Positions 1 through 6,677 are shown, numbered from the stretch's first letter. The stretch: DNA of 6,677 nucleotides from Microbacteriaceae bacterium (GCA_026785785.1 JAJAZI010000345.1:1-6677), one strand, 5' to 3'. The notes: generated by a model not told the origin, from the sequence alone. A program made the numbers and translations.

Positions 1-1036
<1,036 letters not shown>

Positions 1037-1099
1037 CCGAGGATCGTTGGAGCCGACAAGTTCACACACAGGCAACGACGAGATGTAAGGAGACGCACG

Positions 1100-1384
1100 A
1101 TGATGTGGGGAAACGGATACGGATCGGGCTGGATGTGGCTGTTCGGGATCATGGTCTTTCTTGGGCTGATCCTCGTGATCGGGGCAGTCGTGTGGGCCAT
1201 TTCGCGTGGCAACCACAGTGGCGGCCAAGGGCAGTACGGGGCAGACCGCACCGGCCAGCCCCAGCCCGGCTCGGGCCCGGGTTCGAGCAGGGCCAGGCAG
1301 ATGCTCGACGAGCGCTACGCCCGAGGTGAGATCGATGCCCAGGAATACCGCGACCGACGGGACGCCCTCAGCGAGGGGAACTGA
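1100..1384 (+). CDS. Small SHOCT-domain membrane protein
   Basis: A 94-residue protein. The N-terminus is rich in Met, Trp and Gly (MMWGNGYGSGWMW), followed by one transmembrane helix (about residues 12-34), a polar Gly/Gln/Pro linker (36-62) and a C-terminal SHOCT domain (about 64-94; ARQMLDERYARGEID...EYRDRRDAL). SHOCT is a short C-terminal helical hairpin found in many membrane-anchored proteins and thought to mediate oligomerisation; its exact role is unknown. AAGGAG (1087-1092) lies 7 bases before ATG 1100; ATG 1103 follows directly. The gene starts 63 bp after the regulator gene on the same strand without a visible terminator, so it is probably in the same operon. In my knowledge, proteins of this type often sit beside copper-handling genes in actinobacteria; a helper role for the downstream oxidase is inference. 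Confidence 0.85.
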   Translation: MMWGNGYGSGWMWLFGIMVFLGLILVIGAVVWAISRGNHSGGQGQYGADRTGQPQPGSGPGSSRARQMLDERYARGEIDAQEYRDRRDALSEGN

Positions 1385-1425
1385 TGCGCCGGCATACCGG
1401 CCTGCCCCTCGGCGAGGGCGAATGA
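1384..1425 (+). CDS. Possible 13-codon coupling mini-ORF between the SHOCT and oxidase genes
   Basis: ATG at 1384 overlaps the SHOCT stop codon (TGATG, 1382-1386). The frame reads MRRHTGLPLGEGE and ends at TGA 1423-1425, which overlaps the oxidase start as ATGA (1422-1425). Both junctions are the classic geometries for translational coupling. It has no clear ribosome site of its own except the SHOCT codons before it (AGCGAGGGG). It may be a chance frame; the exact double overlap is the only support. Confidence 0.3.
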   Translation: MRRHTGLPLGEGE

Positions 1426-2885
1426 CGCCGCCTGTCAGCCGCCGCACCATCCTGATTGTCGGCGGCGTCGGCGGCCTCACCGCGCTCGTCGGCGGCGCCG
1501 GACTGATCTGGGGCAGCGCCGAGCCCCAGCGCCCCGGCGGAACCGGCAGCTTGAGCGGCGCCGACGACCTGCTCCAACCCGAGGTGCTGCGCAGCGACGC
1601 CGGCCTGCTGCGCGTGCGGCTGTCCTCCGCCGAGGCGACGGTGCGGATCGGCGGACGCGAGGCGACCGTGCTCGCCTACAACGGCTCCCTCCCAGGACCG
1701 ACCCTCGTGCTCCGGCCCGGCGACCGGCTCGAGGTCGCGCTCGAGAACGGCCTCGACGCCGTGACGAACCTGCACGTGCATGGTCTGCATGTCAGCCCCC
1801 GCGGCAACGGCGACAACGTGCTGCTGGCGATCGACCCCGGCGACACGTTCGACTACGCCTACGACCTGCCCGCCACCCATCGGCCGGGGGTCTACTGGTA
1901 CCACCCCCACCACCACGGCAACACCGCCGACCAGGTGGCGGGGGGGCTCTATGGTGCGATCATCGTCGAAGATCCCGAGCCCATCGCCGTGACCCGCGAG
2001 CGGGTGCTGGTCATCTCCGACCTCTCCCTCGATGCAGCGGGACGCGTCGCACCGGCATCCGCGCGCGACCGGATGCTGGGCCGGGAGGGCGAACTCGTGC
2101 TCGTCAATGGTCAGCTGGCGCCGAGGCTGTCCGCGCGGCCGGGCGAGCGGGAGCGGTGGCGCGTGGTCAACGCCTGCGTGTCGAGGTATCTGTCGCTGCG
2201 GCTCGATGGCCAGGAAATGCAGCTGCTCGGGATGGACTCCGGCCGGGACGCCGAGCCGGAATCGGTCGAGGAGGTGCGGCTCGCGCCCGGCAACCGTGCG
2301 GATCTGCTCGTCGACGCGGCATCCGGCTCCTCGACCCTGCGCACCAATCCCGTCGAACGCGGGTCGATGCCGGGCATGATGGGCAGCCCGACCGCTACCG
2401 GAGCCGACCTCGCGGTGTTCGAGGTCACCGGCGACCGTGTCGATGCGCCACCGCCCGTGTCTCGCCAGAGCGCCCCGCGCGACCTGCGCGACGAGGCGGT
2501 CACCGGCCGCCGGGAGATCACCCTCGCGATGGGCATGGGCGGCGGCATGGGGGCGCGCGGGATGGCCTTCACGATCGACGGCCGCGAGTTCGCCGCCGAC
2601 CGGGTGGACACGAGCGTCGACCTGGGCGCGGTCGAGGAGTGGACCCTCGTGAACGCCAGTCCGATGGATCACCCGTTCCACCTGCACGTGTGGCCGATGC
2701 AGGTCGTCGAGTATCCGGGCGCATCGATCGACCGGCCGATCTGGCGGGATGTCGTCAACCTGCCGGCGCAATCGCGCGTTCGGGTGCGCATCCCGTTCGA
2801 GGATTTCACGGGAACCACCGTCTATCACTGCCACATCCTCGACCACGAGGACCTCGGAATGATGGGCATCATCGACACCCAGTGA
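1422..2885 (+). CDS. Tat-exported, Met-rich multicopper oxidase (CueO/laccase-like)
   Basis: A 487-residue multicopper oxidase, normal length for a three-cupredoxin enzyme. ATG 1422 is chosen because a twin-arginine signal follows at once: SRRTIL (residues 6-11), then a hydrophobic stretch to about residue 30. No lipobox Cys is seen, so the product is probably periplasm/wall-side. All copper motifs are present: HVHG (118-121), HPHHHG (161-166), HPFHLH (417-422) and HCHILDHEDLGMM (469-481). Type 1 copper ligands are His417, Cys470, His475 and axial Met480; the remaining His build the trinuclear O2-reducing cluster. The Met axial ligand and Met-rich stretches (MPGMMG near 316-321; MGMGGGMGARGM 370-381) resemble cuprous oxidases such as CueO, which convert Cu(I) to less toxic Cu(II). 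Phenolic or other metal substrates cannot be excluded. Its start overlaps the mini-ORF stop; only a weak GAGG (1414-1417) precedes it. It belongs to the CsoR/CstR-like operon. Confidence 0.93.
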   Translation: MTPPVSRRTILIVGGVGGLTALVGGAGLIWGSAEPQRPGGTGSLSGADDLLQPEVLRSDAGLLRVRLSSAEATVRIGGREATVLAYNGSLPGPTLVLRPGDRLEVALENGLDAVTNLHVHGLHVSPRGNGDNVLLAIDPGDTFDYAYDLPATHRPGVYWYHPHHHGNTADQVAGGLYGAIIVEDPEPIAVTRERVLVISDLSLDAAGRVAPASARDRMLGREGELVLVNGQLAPRLSARPGERERWRVVNACVSRYLSLRLDGQEMQLLGMDSGRDAEPESVEEVRLAPGNRADLLVDAASGSSTLRTNPVERGSMPGMMGSPTATGADLAVFEVTGDRVDAPPPVSRQSAPRDLRDEAVTGRREITLAMGMGGGMGARGMAFTIDGREFAADRVDTSVDLGAVEEWTLVNASPMDHPFHLHVWPMQVVEYPGASIDRPIWRDVVNLPAQSRVRVRIPFEDFTGTTVYHCHILDHEDLGMMGIIDTQ

Positions 2886-2932
2886 CCCACCAGACCACCA
2901 CGCCACACGCACGTCAACGAAAGGACACACTG

Positions 2933-3349
2933 ATGACCTACGCCATCACCATCACCGTTCCCCTCACCTGGGAAGAGGCCCTCCACCGCACCAAGGAGGC
3001 GCTCGCGGAGCAGGGCTTCGGCATCCTCTCCGAGATCGACGTGCGCGCCACCTTGACGGCCAAGCTCGGCCAGGACCGCGGCGACGAGCTCGGCGACCTC
3101 GTCATTCTCGGAGCCTGCAATCCCGGCCTCGCGAGCCGCGCACTGCGGGCCGAACCCGACCTGGGACTGCTGCTGCCCTGCAATGTCGTGGTTCGGCGGG
3201 GACCGGATGCCGACGCGACCGTCGTGCAGGCGATCGCCCCCCAGACCATGGTGCAGCTGACCGGTAACCCCGCAGTCGCCGAGGTCGCCGACGACGCCGA
3301 GTCACGCCTCACGCGCGCATTGCGGAGCCTCGAAGCCGCCTCCGCCTGA
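2933..3349 (+). CDS. DUF302-family cytoplasmic protein
   Basis: A 138-residue protein of the DUF302 (TT1751-like) family, full length. Recognisable conserved parts are the N-terminal TWEEAL...KEALAEQGFGILSEID segment, the central ACNPGLASRAL (Cys62) and LGLLLPCNVVV (Cys83) near residues 77-87, and the C-terminal helix with SRLTRAL. No signal peptide or membrane helix. The biochemical function of DUF302 is not established; the two conserved Cys, each followed by Asn, make thiol or metal chemistry plausible but unproven. GAAAGGA (2919-2925) is 7 bases before ATG 2933. The gene starts 47 bp after the oxidase stop on the same strand and appears to be the last gene of the operon, with a terminator near 3540. 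The presence of a thiol sensor and a persulfide enzyme in the same locus favours a redox or sulfur-stress role (inference). Confidence 0.85.
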   Translation: MTYAITITVPLTWEEALHRTKEALAEQGFGILSEIDVRATLTAKLGQDRGDELGDLVILGACNPGLASRALRAEPDLGLLLPCNVVVRRGPDADATVVQAIAPQTMVQLTGNPAVAEVADDAESRLTRALRSLEAASA

Positions 3350-3539
3350 TGATGGGAGAGGGGTCCACGACACGCCGACTCAACACGTGGTGAATGCGTT
3401 AGGCGATCCCCGGATCTGCGTATAGCCTGTTATCCGAAAGGCATTCGGGTTGCCTTTTGCCTGGTCGGCGCTTTCGGGTAATCGTGCCGTCCTTGGCAGC
3501 ACAGTTCCCTCGTGGATGGATCTCGAGATCTGACTGCCC
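3350..3539. other. Intergenic region with competing hairpins, no gene seen
   Basis: No convincing coding frame in either direction. Three mutually exclusive stems share bases: 3430-3440 with 3471-3481 (11 pairs, one G-T, 30-base loop); 3432-3438 with 3444-3450 (7 pairs, one G-T, 5-base loop); and 3437-3443 with 3451-3457 (AAAGGCA/TGCCTTT, 7-base loop, followed by one further T). TTCGGGT occurs twice (3444-3450, 3473-3479). It may be an untranslated 3' region of the DUF302 operon or a small RNA; nothing identifies a known RNA family. Confidence 0.35.
3519..3530. repeat. 12-bp perfect palindrome in the operon/mazG gap
   Basis: GATCTCGAGATC is fully self-complementary with no central spacer. 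It lies 10 bp before the terminator stem. It could be an operator, a restriction-like site or chance; no promoter is visible around it. Confidence 0.4.
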
Positions 3540-3590
3540 GGACGCCCTCCCCCACCCCCCTTCGGGAGGGCGTCCCCTAGTCTTCTTCTC
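3540..3590 (+). terminator. Strong intrinsic terminator for the DUF302 operon, facing mazG
   Basis: GGACGCCCTCCC (3540-3551) pairs perfectly with GGGAGGGCGTCC (3564-3575), a 12-bp GC-rich stem with a 12-base C-rich loop, followed on the plus strand by the pyrimidine tract CCTAGTCTTCTTCTC. It is about 190 bp after the DUF302 stop. The stem also lies 27 bases beyond the mazG stop on the minus strand, where no T-tract follows, so it would serve mazG mainly as a 3' stabilising hairpin or a weaker terminator. Confidence 0.8.
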
Positions 3591-3601
3591 TGCGTGAGCG
3601 C

Positions 3602-4285
3602 TTAGCCCGCATCCCGCTCGGCGGCACTCTCCGCGCTGGCGCCCTCCGCGCTCCGGATCTCGGCCTGGAGCCCGCGCAGCGCACCGCGAAGAGCCCGCTC
3701 GGCGTCGAGGCCGCCCGCCTTGGCCGACGCCACGAGAGCAAGCAGCGTCTCCCCCAGCTCCTCCTCGTTCGCCGCCACCGCGAGATGATCGTGCGCGGGT
3801 GCGATCCCGACGCGCTGGGCGCGTCCGAGCAGCTTCTCGGCGAGGAGAAGTGACGGCATCGCATGCGGGATGCCGTCGAGCACGCTCGTGCGATCGGGCT
3901 TCTCGACCGCCTTGAGGTCGTCCCACACCGCGATGACGTCGGCAGCGGTCTCCGCCGTCGTGTCCGCGAAGACATGCGGATGCCGCCCGATCATCTTCTC
4001 CGTCATGCGCGCCGCGACATCATCGATGTCGAAGCTGCCCTCGCTGCGGTGCGCAGCGATGTCGGCGTGGAAGATCACCTGGTACAGCACGTCGCCGAGT
4101 TCCTCGATGAGCTCGTCGCGGCTGCCCGATTCGATCGCGTCGACGAGTTCATACGACTCCTCGAGCAGGTGCCGCACGAGCGACTCGTGGGTCTGCTCGA
4201 AGTCCCAGGCGCAGCCGCCCGGCGCCCTCAGGCGCGCGAGCACAGCGATGAGTTCGTCGAGTTTCGGATGCGCGGCGCCAGTCAT
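3602..4285 (-). CDS. mazG: Nucleoside triphosphate pyrophosphohydrolase MazG
   Basis: A 227-residue MazG. It hydrolyses NTPs/dNTPs to the monophosphate and pyrophosphate, cleansing the cytoplasmic pool of non-canonical nucleotides and, in some bacteria, tuning (p)ppGpp levels. Visible motifs: GGCAWDFEQTHESL (23-36; CPWD-type start), EESYE (42-46) and EELGD (61-65), which supply the Mg-binding acidic residues, and IGRHPHVFAD (99-108) with AVWDDLKA (119-126). The N-terminal catalytic domain is complete. The second MazG-like domain of the 263-residue E. coli protein is reduced: the EExxE helix is not recognisable and EELGD is EELGE (175-179), so it is likely structural only. GGGAGG (4299-4294) lies 8 bases before ATG 4285. 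The gene is divergent from the hydrolase gene across an 87-bp gap and convergent with the DUF302 operon. Confidence 0.95.
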   Translation of the reverse strand: MTGAAHPKLDELIAVLARLRAPGGCAWDFEQTHESLVRHLLEESYELVDAIESGSRDELIEELGDVLYQVIFHADIAAHRSEGSFDIDDVAARMTEKMIGRHPHVFADTTAETAADVIAVWDDLKAVEKPDRTSVLDGIPHAMPSLLLAEKLLGRAQRVGIAPAHDHLAVAANEEELGETLLALVASAKAGGLDAERALRGALRGLQAEIRSAEGASAESAAERDAG

Positions 4286-4372
4286 GTCCTCATCCTCCCA
4301 CTCGGGTGCGGGGCGGGGCTGGGGCCCTTGCTAACGTTGTCCGGCAGGAGGGCGAACAGACGGAGACAGGCA

Positions 4373-5062
4373 ATGCAGGCAATGAGAATCGACCCGGATG
4401 CCGTTCTCTGGTCCGCCCCGGAGCGTGAACGAGCCGGACGCCCACTGCTCGTGCTCCTGCATGGCTACGGCTCCCACGAGGGAGACCTGTTCGGACTCTC
4501 GCCCCAGCTGCCGCTGCATCCGGTCATCGCCTCGGTGCGGGCGCCGCTGCCCGCGGGCTCGGGCTACGCCTGGTTCCCGTTCTCGACCGAGGAGGCGCCT
4601 GCCGCGGGCATCGCCGACGACGCCGCGCGCGCGCTCGTCGAGTGGCTCGACACGACAACATCGACGTCGGTCGGGCTGCTTGGCTTCTCCCAGGGCGGCG
4701 CGATGGCGCTGCAACTCCTCCGTCACGCGCCGACGCGCTTCGCATACGCGGTGGTACTGGCCGGGTTCGCGATCGACGAGGGCGGGGAGGTTGCCGGCAC
4801 GGCCGGCGGCGAGTCCGGCGACACCGCTGCCGGTGCTACAGCCACGGCGCGCGATGCGCACCTCGCCGCCGCGAGTCCGCCCGTGTTCTGGGGACGCGGC
4901 ACCGCCGACCAGGCAATCCCCGCCGAGCTCGTCGCCTACACCCAGCGCTGGCTGCCGTCTCACTCGACCCTCACCGAGCGGATCTATGAGGATCTCGCCC
5001 ACGGAGTCTCCGCTGCCGAGGTCGGCGACGTGAGCGCCTTCATCCGGCGCCAGCTTGCGTGA
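4373..5062 (+). CDS. Alpha/beta hydrolase, carboxylesterase/phospholipase type (PF02230-like)
   Basis: A 229-residue cytoplasmic esterase of the abhydrolase_2 group, usual length. LLVLLHGYGSHEGDLF (25-40) gives the oxyanion-hole HGYG; GFSQGGAMALQLL (104-116) is the nucleophile elbow with Ser106; Asp179 (GTADQAIP) and His210 (LAHGVS) complete the catalytic triad. Family members cleave short acyl esters or lysophospholipids; the physiological substrate here is unknown. ATG 4373 is preferred because GGAG (4362-4365) is 7 bases upstream; ATG 4382 is in frame but less well placed, and far-upstream in-frame starts overlap mazG. Residues 135-160 form a Gly/Ala/Thr/Glu-rich insertion not expected in the core fold, probably a surface loop. 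The end of the gene (RQLA and stop) is itself unit 1 of a 23-bp tandem repeat. Confidence 0.92.
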   Translation: MQAMRIDPDAVLWSAPERERAGRPLLVLLHGYGSHEGDLFGLSPQLPLHPVIASVRAPLPAGSGYAWFPFSTEEAPAAGIADDAARALVEWLDTTTSTSVGLLGFSQGGAMALQLLRHAPTRFAYAVVLAGFAIDEGGEVAGTAGGESGDTAAGATATARDAHLAAASPPVFWGRGTADQAIPAELVAYTQRWLPSHSTLTERIYEDLAHGVSAAEVGDVSAFIRRQLA

Positions 5063-5115
5063 CCCACCAGCGCCAACTCACCCGACCCACCAGCGCCAGC
5101 TTGCGTGACACGCCG
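5047..5115 (+). repeat. 23-bp tandem repeat, three units, covering the hydrolase stop codon
   Basis: Units start at 5047, 5070 and 5093. Unit 1 is GCGCCAGCTTGCGTGAC plus CCACCA; unit 2 shares GCGCCA at its start and GACCCACCA at its end but differs in the middle; unit 3 repeats the first 17 bases of unit 1 exactly, then diverges. The TGA stop of the hydrolase is inside unit 1. The units are contiguous without spacers, so this is not a CRISPR array. Confidence 0.85.
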
Positions 5116-5131
5116 GCCCGGTCGGCCGGCG
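5111..5131. repeat. GC-only hairpin after the hydrolase gene
   Basis: CGCCGGCC (5111-5118) and GGCCGGCG (5124-5131) form an 8-bp perfect stem with a 5-base loop. It lies about 50 bp after the hydrolase stop. There is no T-tract on either strand, so it is a candidate 3' end structure or weak terminator rather than a canonical intrinsic terminator. Confidence 0.5.
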
Positions 5132-5168
5132 CCGCACTGGTCCCGCCGCACTGGTCCCGCCGCGCTGG
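5131..5168 (+). repeat. 14-bp tandem repeat, 2.7 copies
   Basis: GCCGCACTGGTCCC is present twice without gap (5131-5144, 5145-5158), followed by the partial copy GCCGCGCTGG (5159-5168). It borders the 3' end of the decayed GDPD gene and, with the 23-bp array just upstream, marks a slippage-prone stretch. Confidence 0.85.
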
Positions 5169-5176
5169 CTGGCGCC

Positions 5177-5698
5177 GTTCCTCCGACGTCTCCGGAGCGG
5201 TCGCGGCGAGCCACTCGTCGAGCAGGCTGAGGCGATCCATCACGGTGCCGTCGACCCCGCGCGCCACGGCATCCGAGCAGCGGCATCCGACCAGCGGCGT
5301 TCGCTGTTGAGCCTGTAGACGATGAGGCCCAGTCCGGCGCGGCGCATCTCCTCGACAGCATCCGGATTCTCCTCGAGCGACTTGGGGGCGTGACGATCGC
5401 GATCGCGCCGAAGTGGGTCGAGGGCCCCATAGGGCCCGTCGGCAGATCCCGGCGGGTGGCCGCGCGCGAAGCTGGGGCCGCCCTCGCTGATGTTGTCGAG
5501 GGTCGTGAAGGCGACGCTCGCGAAGGTGACCCGATCCTGCACCCAGTAGTCGAGGACGAGGGCCCTGACGAGGCGCGCCTTGTCGGCGGTCCTCAGGCCG
5601 CCGAACACGCTCGACGCCTGCACGGCCGACCGCTTCGGGTCGAGCATGATCACGAGCACCAGTGCCAACACGAGCGCGCCGCTCGCCACCGGCAGCAT
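5177..5698 (-). pseudogene. Decayed glycerophosphodiester phosphodiesterase (GDPD) gene
   Basis: Minus-strand fragments of one GDPD, an enzyme that hydrolyses glycerophosphodiesters to glycerol-3-phosphate and an alcohol. N-terminus: a hydrophobic anchor (MLPVASGALVLALVLVIML, from 5698) and SSVFGGLRTADKAR. This joins directly to mid-protein sequence (LDYWVQDRVTFASVAFTTLDN), omitting the expected HRGD...PENT and Glu-rich metal-binding half. Downstream parts lie in different frames: RDLPTGPMGPSTHFGAIAIV near 5450-5390, then SLEENPDAVEEMRRAGLGLI and YRLNSERRWSDA, then VARGVDGTVMDRLSLLDEWL near 5265-5200. The frame changes fit one indel near 5455, one lost C in the C-run at 5384-5388, and a 14-bp duplication at 5267-5290. 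The original start is unclear: basic residues before Met (5698) suggest it began further up. Family assignment is from recognised C-terminal GDPD patterns (LNSERRW, GVDGxxxDR); the missing half is inferred. Confidence 0.7.
5267..5290 (-). repeat. Frameshifting 14-bp duplication in the GDPD remnant
   Basis: On the plus strand CGGCATCCGA occurs at 5267-5276 and 5281-5290, period 14. On the minus strand this reads TCGGATGCCG twice. Deleting one 14-bp unit joins the RRWSDA fragment in frame to VARGVDGTVMDRL, restoring a normal GDPD C-terminus, so the duplication is a clear inactivating event. Confidence 0.75.
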
Positions 5699-5856
5699 CC
5701 GTCCGGCGCGGAGACCGTCACGGATCGCGCGGGGTACGCGAAATCGCGGGCGGATTGTCGCCAGTGAAATTGGTTCTGTTCGGGTCTTCCGGATGGACCG
5801 CAGCAATGCCGTTGGCCCACTATCTTGCAGTCCATTACCGTTCTCTAACACGTGCG

Positions 5857-5885
5857 TTGCACGCGGCATGGCCTGACACTATGGA
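5857..5885 (+). promoter_or_regulatory. Tentative promoter of the CPBP protease gene
   Basis: TTGCAC (5857-5862) and TATGGA (5880-5885) are 17 bp apart, placing a start site near 5892 and a leader of roughly 27 bases before GTG 5919. The -10 match is partial (last base A instead of T). The flanking 5700-5880 stretch is AT-richer than the surroundings and holds no intact gene. Confidence 0.35.
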
Positions 5886-5918
5886 CACATGGATGCTGTC
5901 GAGACGGGAGACTGAGGC

Positions 5919-6677
5919 GTGCTCCCATCGTCGGCGTCGAGCACCCCGATTCTGCTCGGTATCGCCCTCGCCCTGCTCATCGCCCTGCTCACCATCCGGG
6001 CGCTGCGCAAGGACCGCCGCGAGTACCAGCAGTTCAAGCGCTTCCGCGGCACGCTGAAGCGGCAGCGGATGTACCGCAAGTGGCTAATCGACTCCTTCCG
6101 CACTTTCGGCGGAGCGAGCATCCTCGTGCTGCTCCTCGCCTGGAACCAGGTGCCACTGCTGCTCGCCGACATCAACAGCATCGGCTGGGTCGACTCGGCC
6201 CGCACCGCATTCGGCGAGTCGGAGGTCGCGATCGCCATCGTCGCGGGCATCCTCGTGGTCCTCGTCGGCGGGATGGTGCTCGCGATCTACGCCGCCCGGC
6301 ACATCGACGAGGTGTCCGCCATCGGCGACATCCAGGCGCTGCTGCCTCGCAACCGCACCGAGCTCCGCTATGGCGCACTGCTGTCGATCAACGCGGGAGT
6401 GGTCGAGGAGCTGCTGTTCCGCCTCGCCCTGCCGGCCCTCATCTACGGCGTCACCGGCAGCGCTGTCGCGGCGATCCTCGGCAGCCTCGCGCTGTTCGGG
6501 GCGCTACACGTCTACCAGGGCGTCGCCGGGGTGATCGGTTCGACGATCGTGGGCGGCCTGCTGATGTTCGTCTACCTCGCGACCGGCAGCATCCTCGTCG
6601 CGATGGCGGTGCACGCCCTGATCGACCTACGTTCGCTCGTGCTCATCCCGGTCGTCGTGTACAAGGTGCATAAGAAG
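5919..6677 (+). CDS. CPBP-family intramembrane glutamic protease, open at the right edge
   Basis: GTG 5919 opens a frame of exactly 253 codons to the window end with no stop, so the C-terminus may be incomplete. GTG is forced: an in-frame TGA lies at 5913-5915, and no other early start exists; GGGAG (5906-5910) is 8 bases upstream. The protein is polytopic: helices near 10-26, 64-84, 102-125, 152-178, 180-198, 202-222 and 224-247, with a basic loop (29-55) after the first. CPBP (Rce1/Abi-like) motifs are complete: EELLFR (163-168; EExxxR), HVYQG (197-201; HxxxG) and HALID (232-236; HxxxD). Glu163/164 and the two His are the expected catalytic residues in the membrane. Bacterial members process or degrade membrane peptides, and some act in bacteriocin immunity; nothing nearby (no bacteriocin-like gene) indicates the substrate. 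The gene stands alone after the decayed GDPD region. Confidence 0.9.
   Translation, partial: MLPSSASSTPILLGIALALLIALLTIRALRKDRREYQQFKRFRGTLKRQRMYRKWLIDSFRTFGGASILVLLLAWNQVPLLLADINSIGWVDSARTAFGESEVAIAIVAGILVVLVGGMVLAIYAARHIDEVSAIGDIQALLPRNRTELRYGALLSINAGVVEELLFRLALPALIYGVTGSAVAAILGSLALFGALHVYQGVAGVIGSTIVGGLLMFVYLATGSILVAMAVHALIDLRSLVLIPVVVYKVHKK

Noticed and set aside
1206..1421. Upstream extension of the oxidase frame over the SHOCT gene
   Set aside because: It would bury the twin-arginine signal 70 residues inside and overlap a well-supported gene; the extension has shadow-type Arg/Pro/Ala composition.
1368..2930. Long minus-strand open frame opposite the oxidase
   Set aside because: High-GC shadow frame, His/Arg/Gly-rich with no domain, fully overlapping a gene with intact copper motifs.
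3350..3539. tRNA or known riboswitch in the intergenic region
   Set aside because: No T-arm consensus, cloverleaf or recognisable riboswitch core was found; only simple alternative hairpins.
3863..4372. Upstream extension of the hydrolase frame antisense to mazG
   Set aside because: Overlaps mazG completely; the family core begins right after ATG 4373, which has its own ribosome site.
5047..5168. CRISPR array
   Set aside because: Repeat units are contiguous, only 23 and 14 bp, without unique spacers, and no cas gene is present.
5240..5869. Minus-strand 209-codon frame as an intact membrane protein
   Set aside because: Its segments match separate parts of a GDPD, with the continuation in other frames, and the last residues are frameshift products; treated as a pseudogene.
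5852..6673. Arg-rich plus-strand frame over the CPBP gene
   Set aside because: Frame shadow: the neighbouring frame from GTG 5919 gives a polytopic protein with all three CPBP motifs.

Overview
The window is high-GC DNA with actinobacterial codon use. It most likely comes from a member of the Microbacteriaceae or a close relative; this is inferred from protein style, short actinobacterial promoters, and a 7-mer (CGGATGC or its complement) that is strongly over-represented. No rRNA, tRNA, CRISPR array, transposase or phage gene was found.

Positions 1-3349 form one divergent stress-response locus. On the minus strand, running off the left edge, is an ETHE1/CstB-type metallo-beta-lactamase-fold persulfide dioxygenase. 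Divergent from it on the plus strand is an apparent operon: a CsoR/CstR-family sensor with the persulfide-type Cys pair, a one-helix SHOCT membrane protein, a 13-codon mini-ORF, a Tat-exported Met-rich multicopper oxidase, and a DUF302 protein. The shared 89-bp promoter region (690-778) holds two CsoR-type palindromes (ATACCC...GGGTAT) exactly 21 bp apart. One of them fills the -35/-10 spacer of a promoter whose transcript would be leaderless for the dioxygenase gene. The locus therefore seems to place a sulfide/persulfide enzyme and a copper-type oxidase under one thiol sensor.

Positions 3350-3601 are intergenic. They hold alternative hairpins, a 12-bp perfect palindrome and a strong terminator between the DUF302 operon and the convergent mazG gene.

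Positions 3602-5062 carry two housekeeping-type genes transcribed divergently from an 87-bp gap: mazG (minus), a nucleotide-pool sanitising pyrophosphohydrolase, and a PF02230-type alpha/beta hydrolase (plus).

Positions 5063-5918 contain no intact gene. A 23-bp tandem repeat, whose first unit includes the hydrolase stop codon, is followed by a GC-rich hairpin, a 14-bp tandem repeat and a decayed glycerophosphodiester phosphodiesterase gene (minus). Its catalytic N-terminal half is missing and it carries several frameshifts, one of them traceable to a 14-bp duplication.

Positions 5919-6677 hold a CPBP-family intramembrane protease starting at GTG and open at the right edge.
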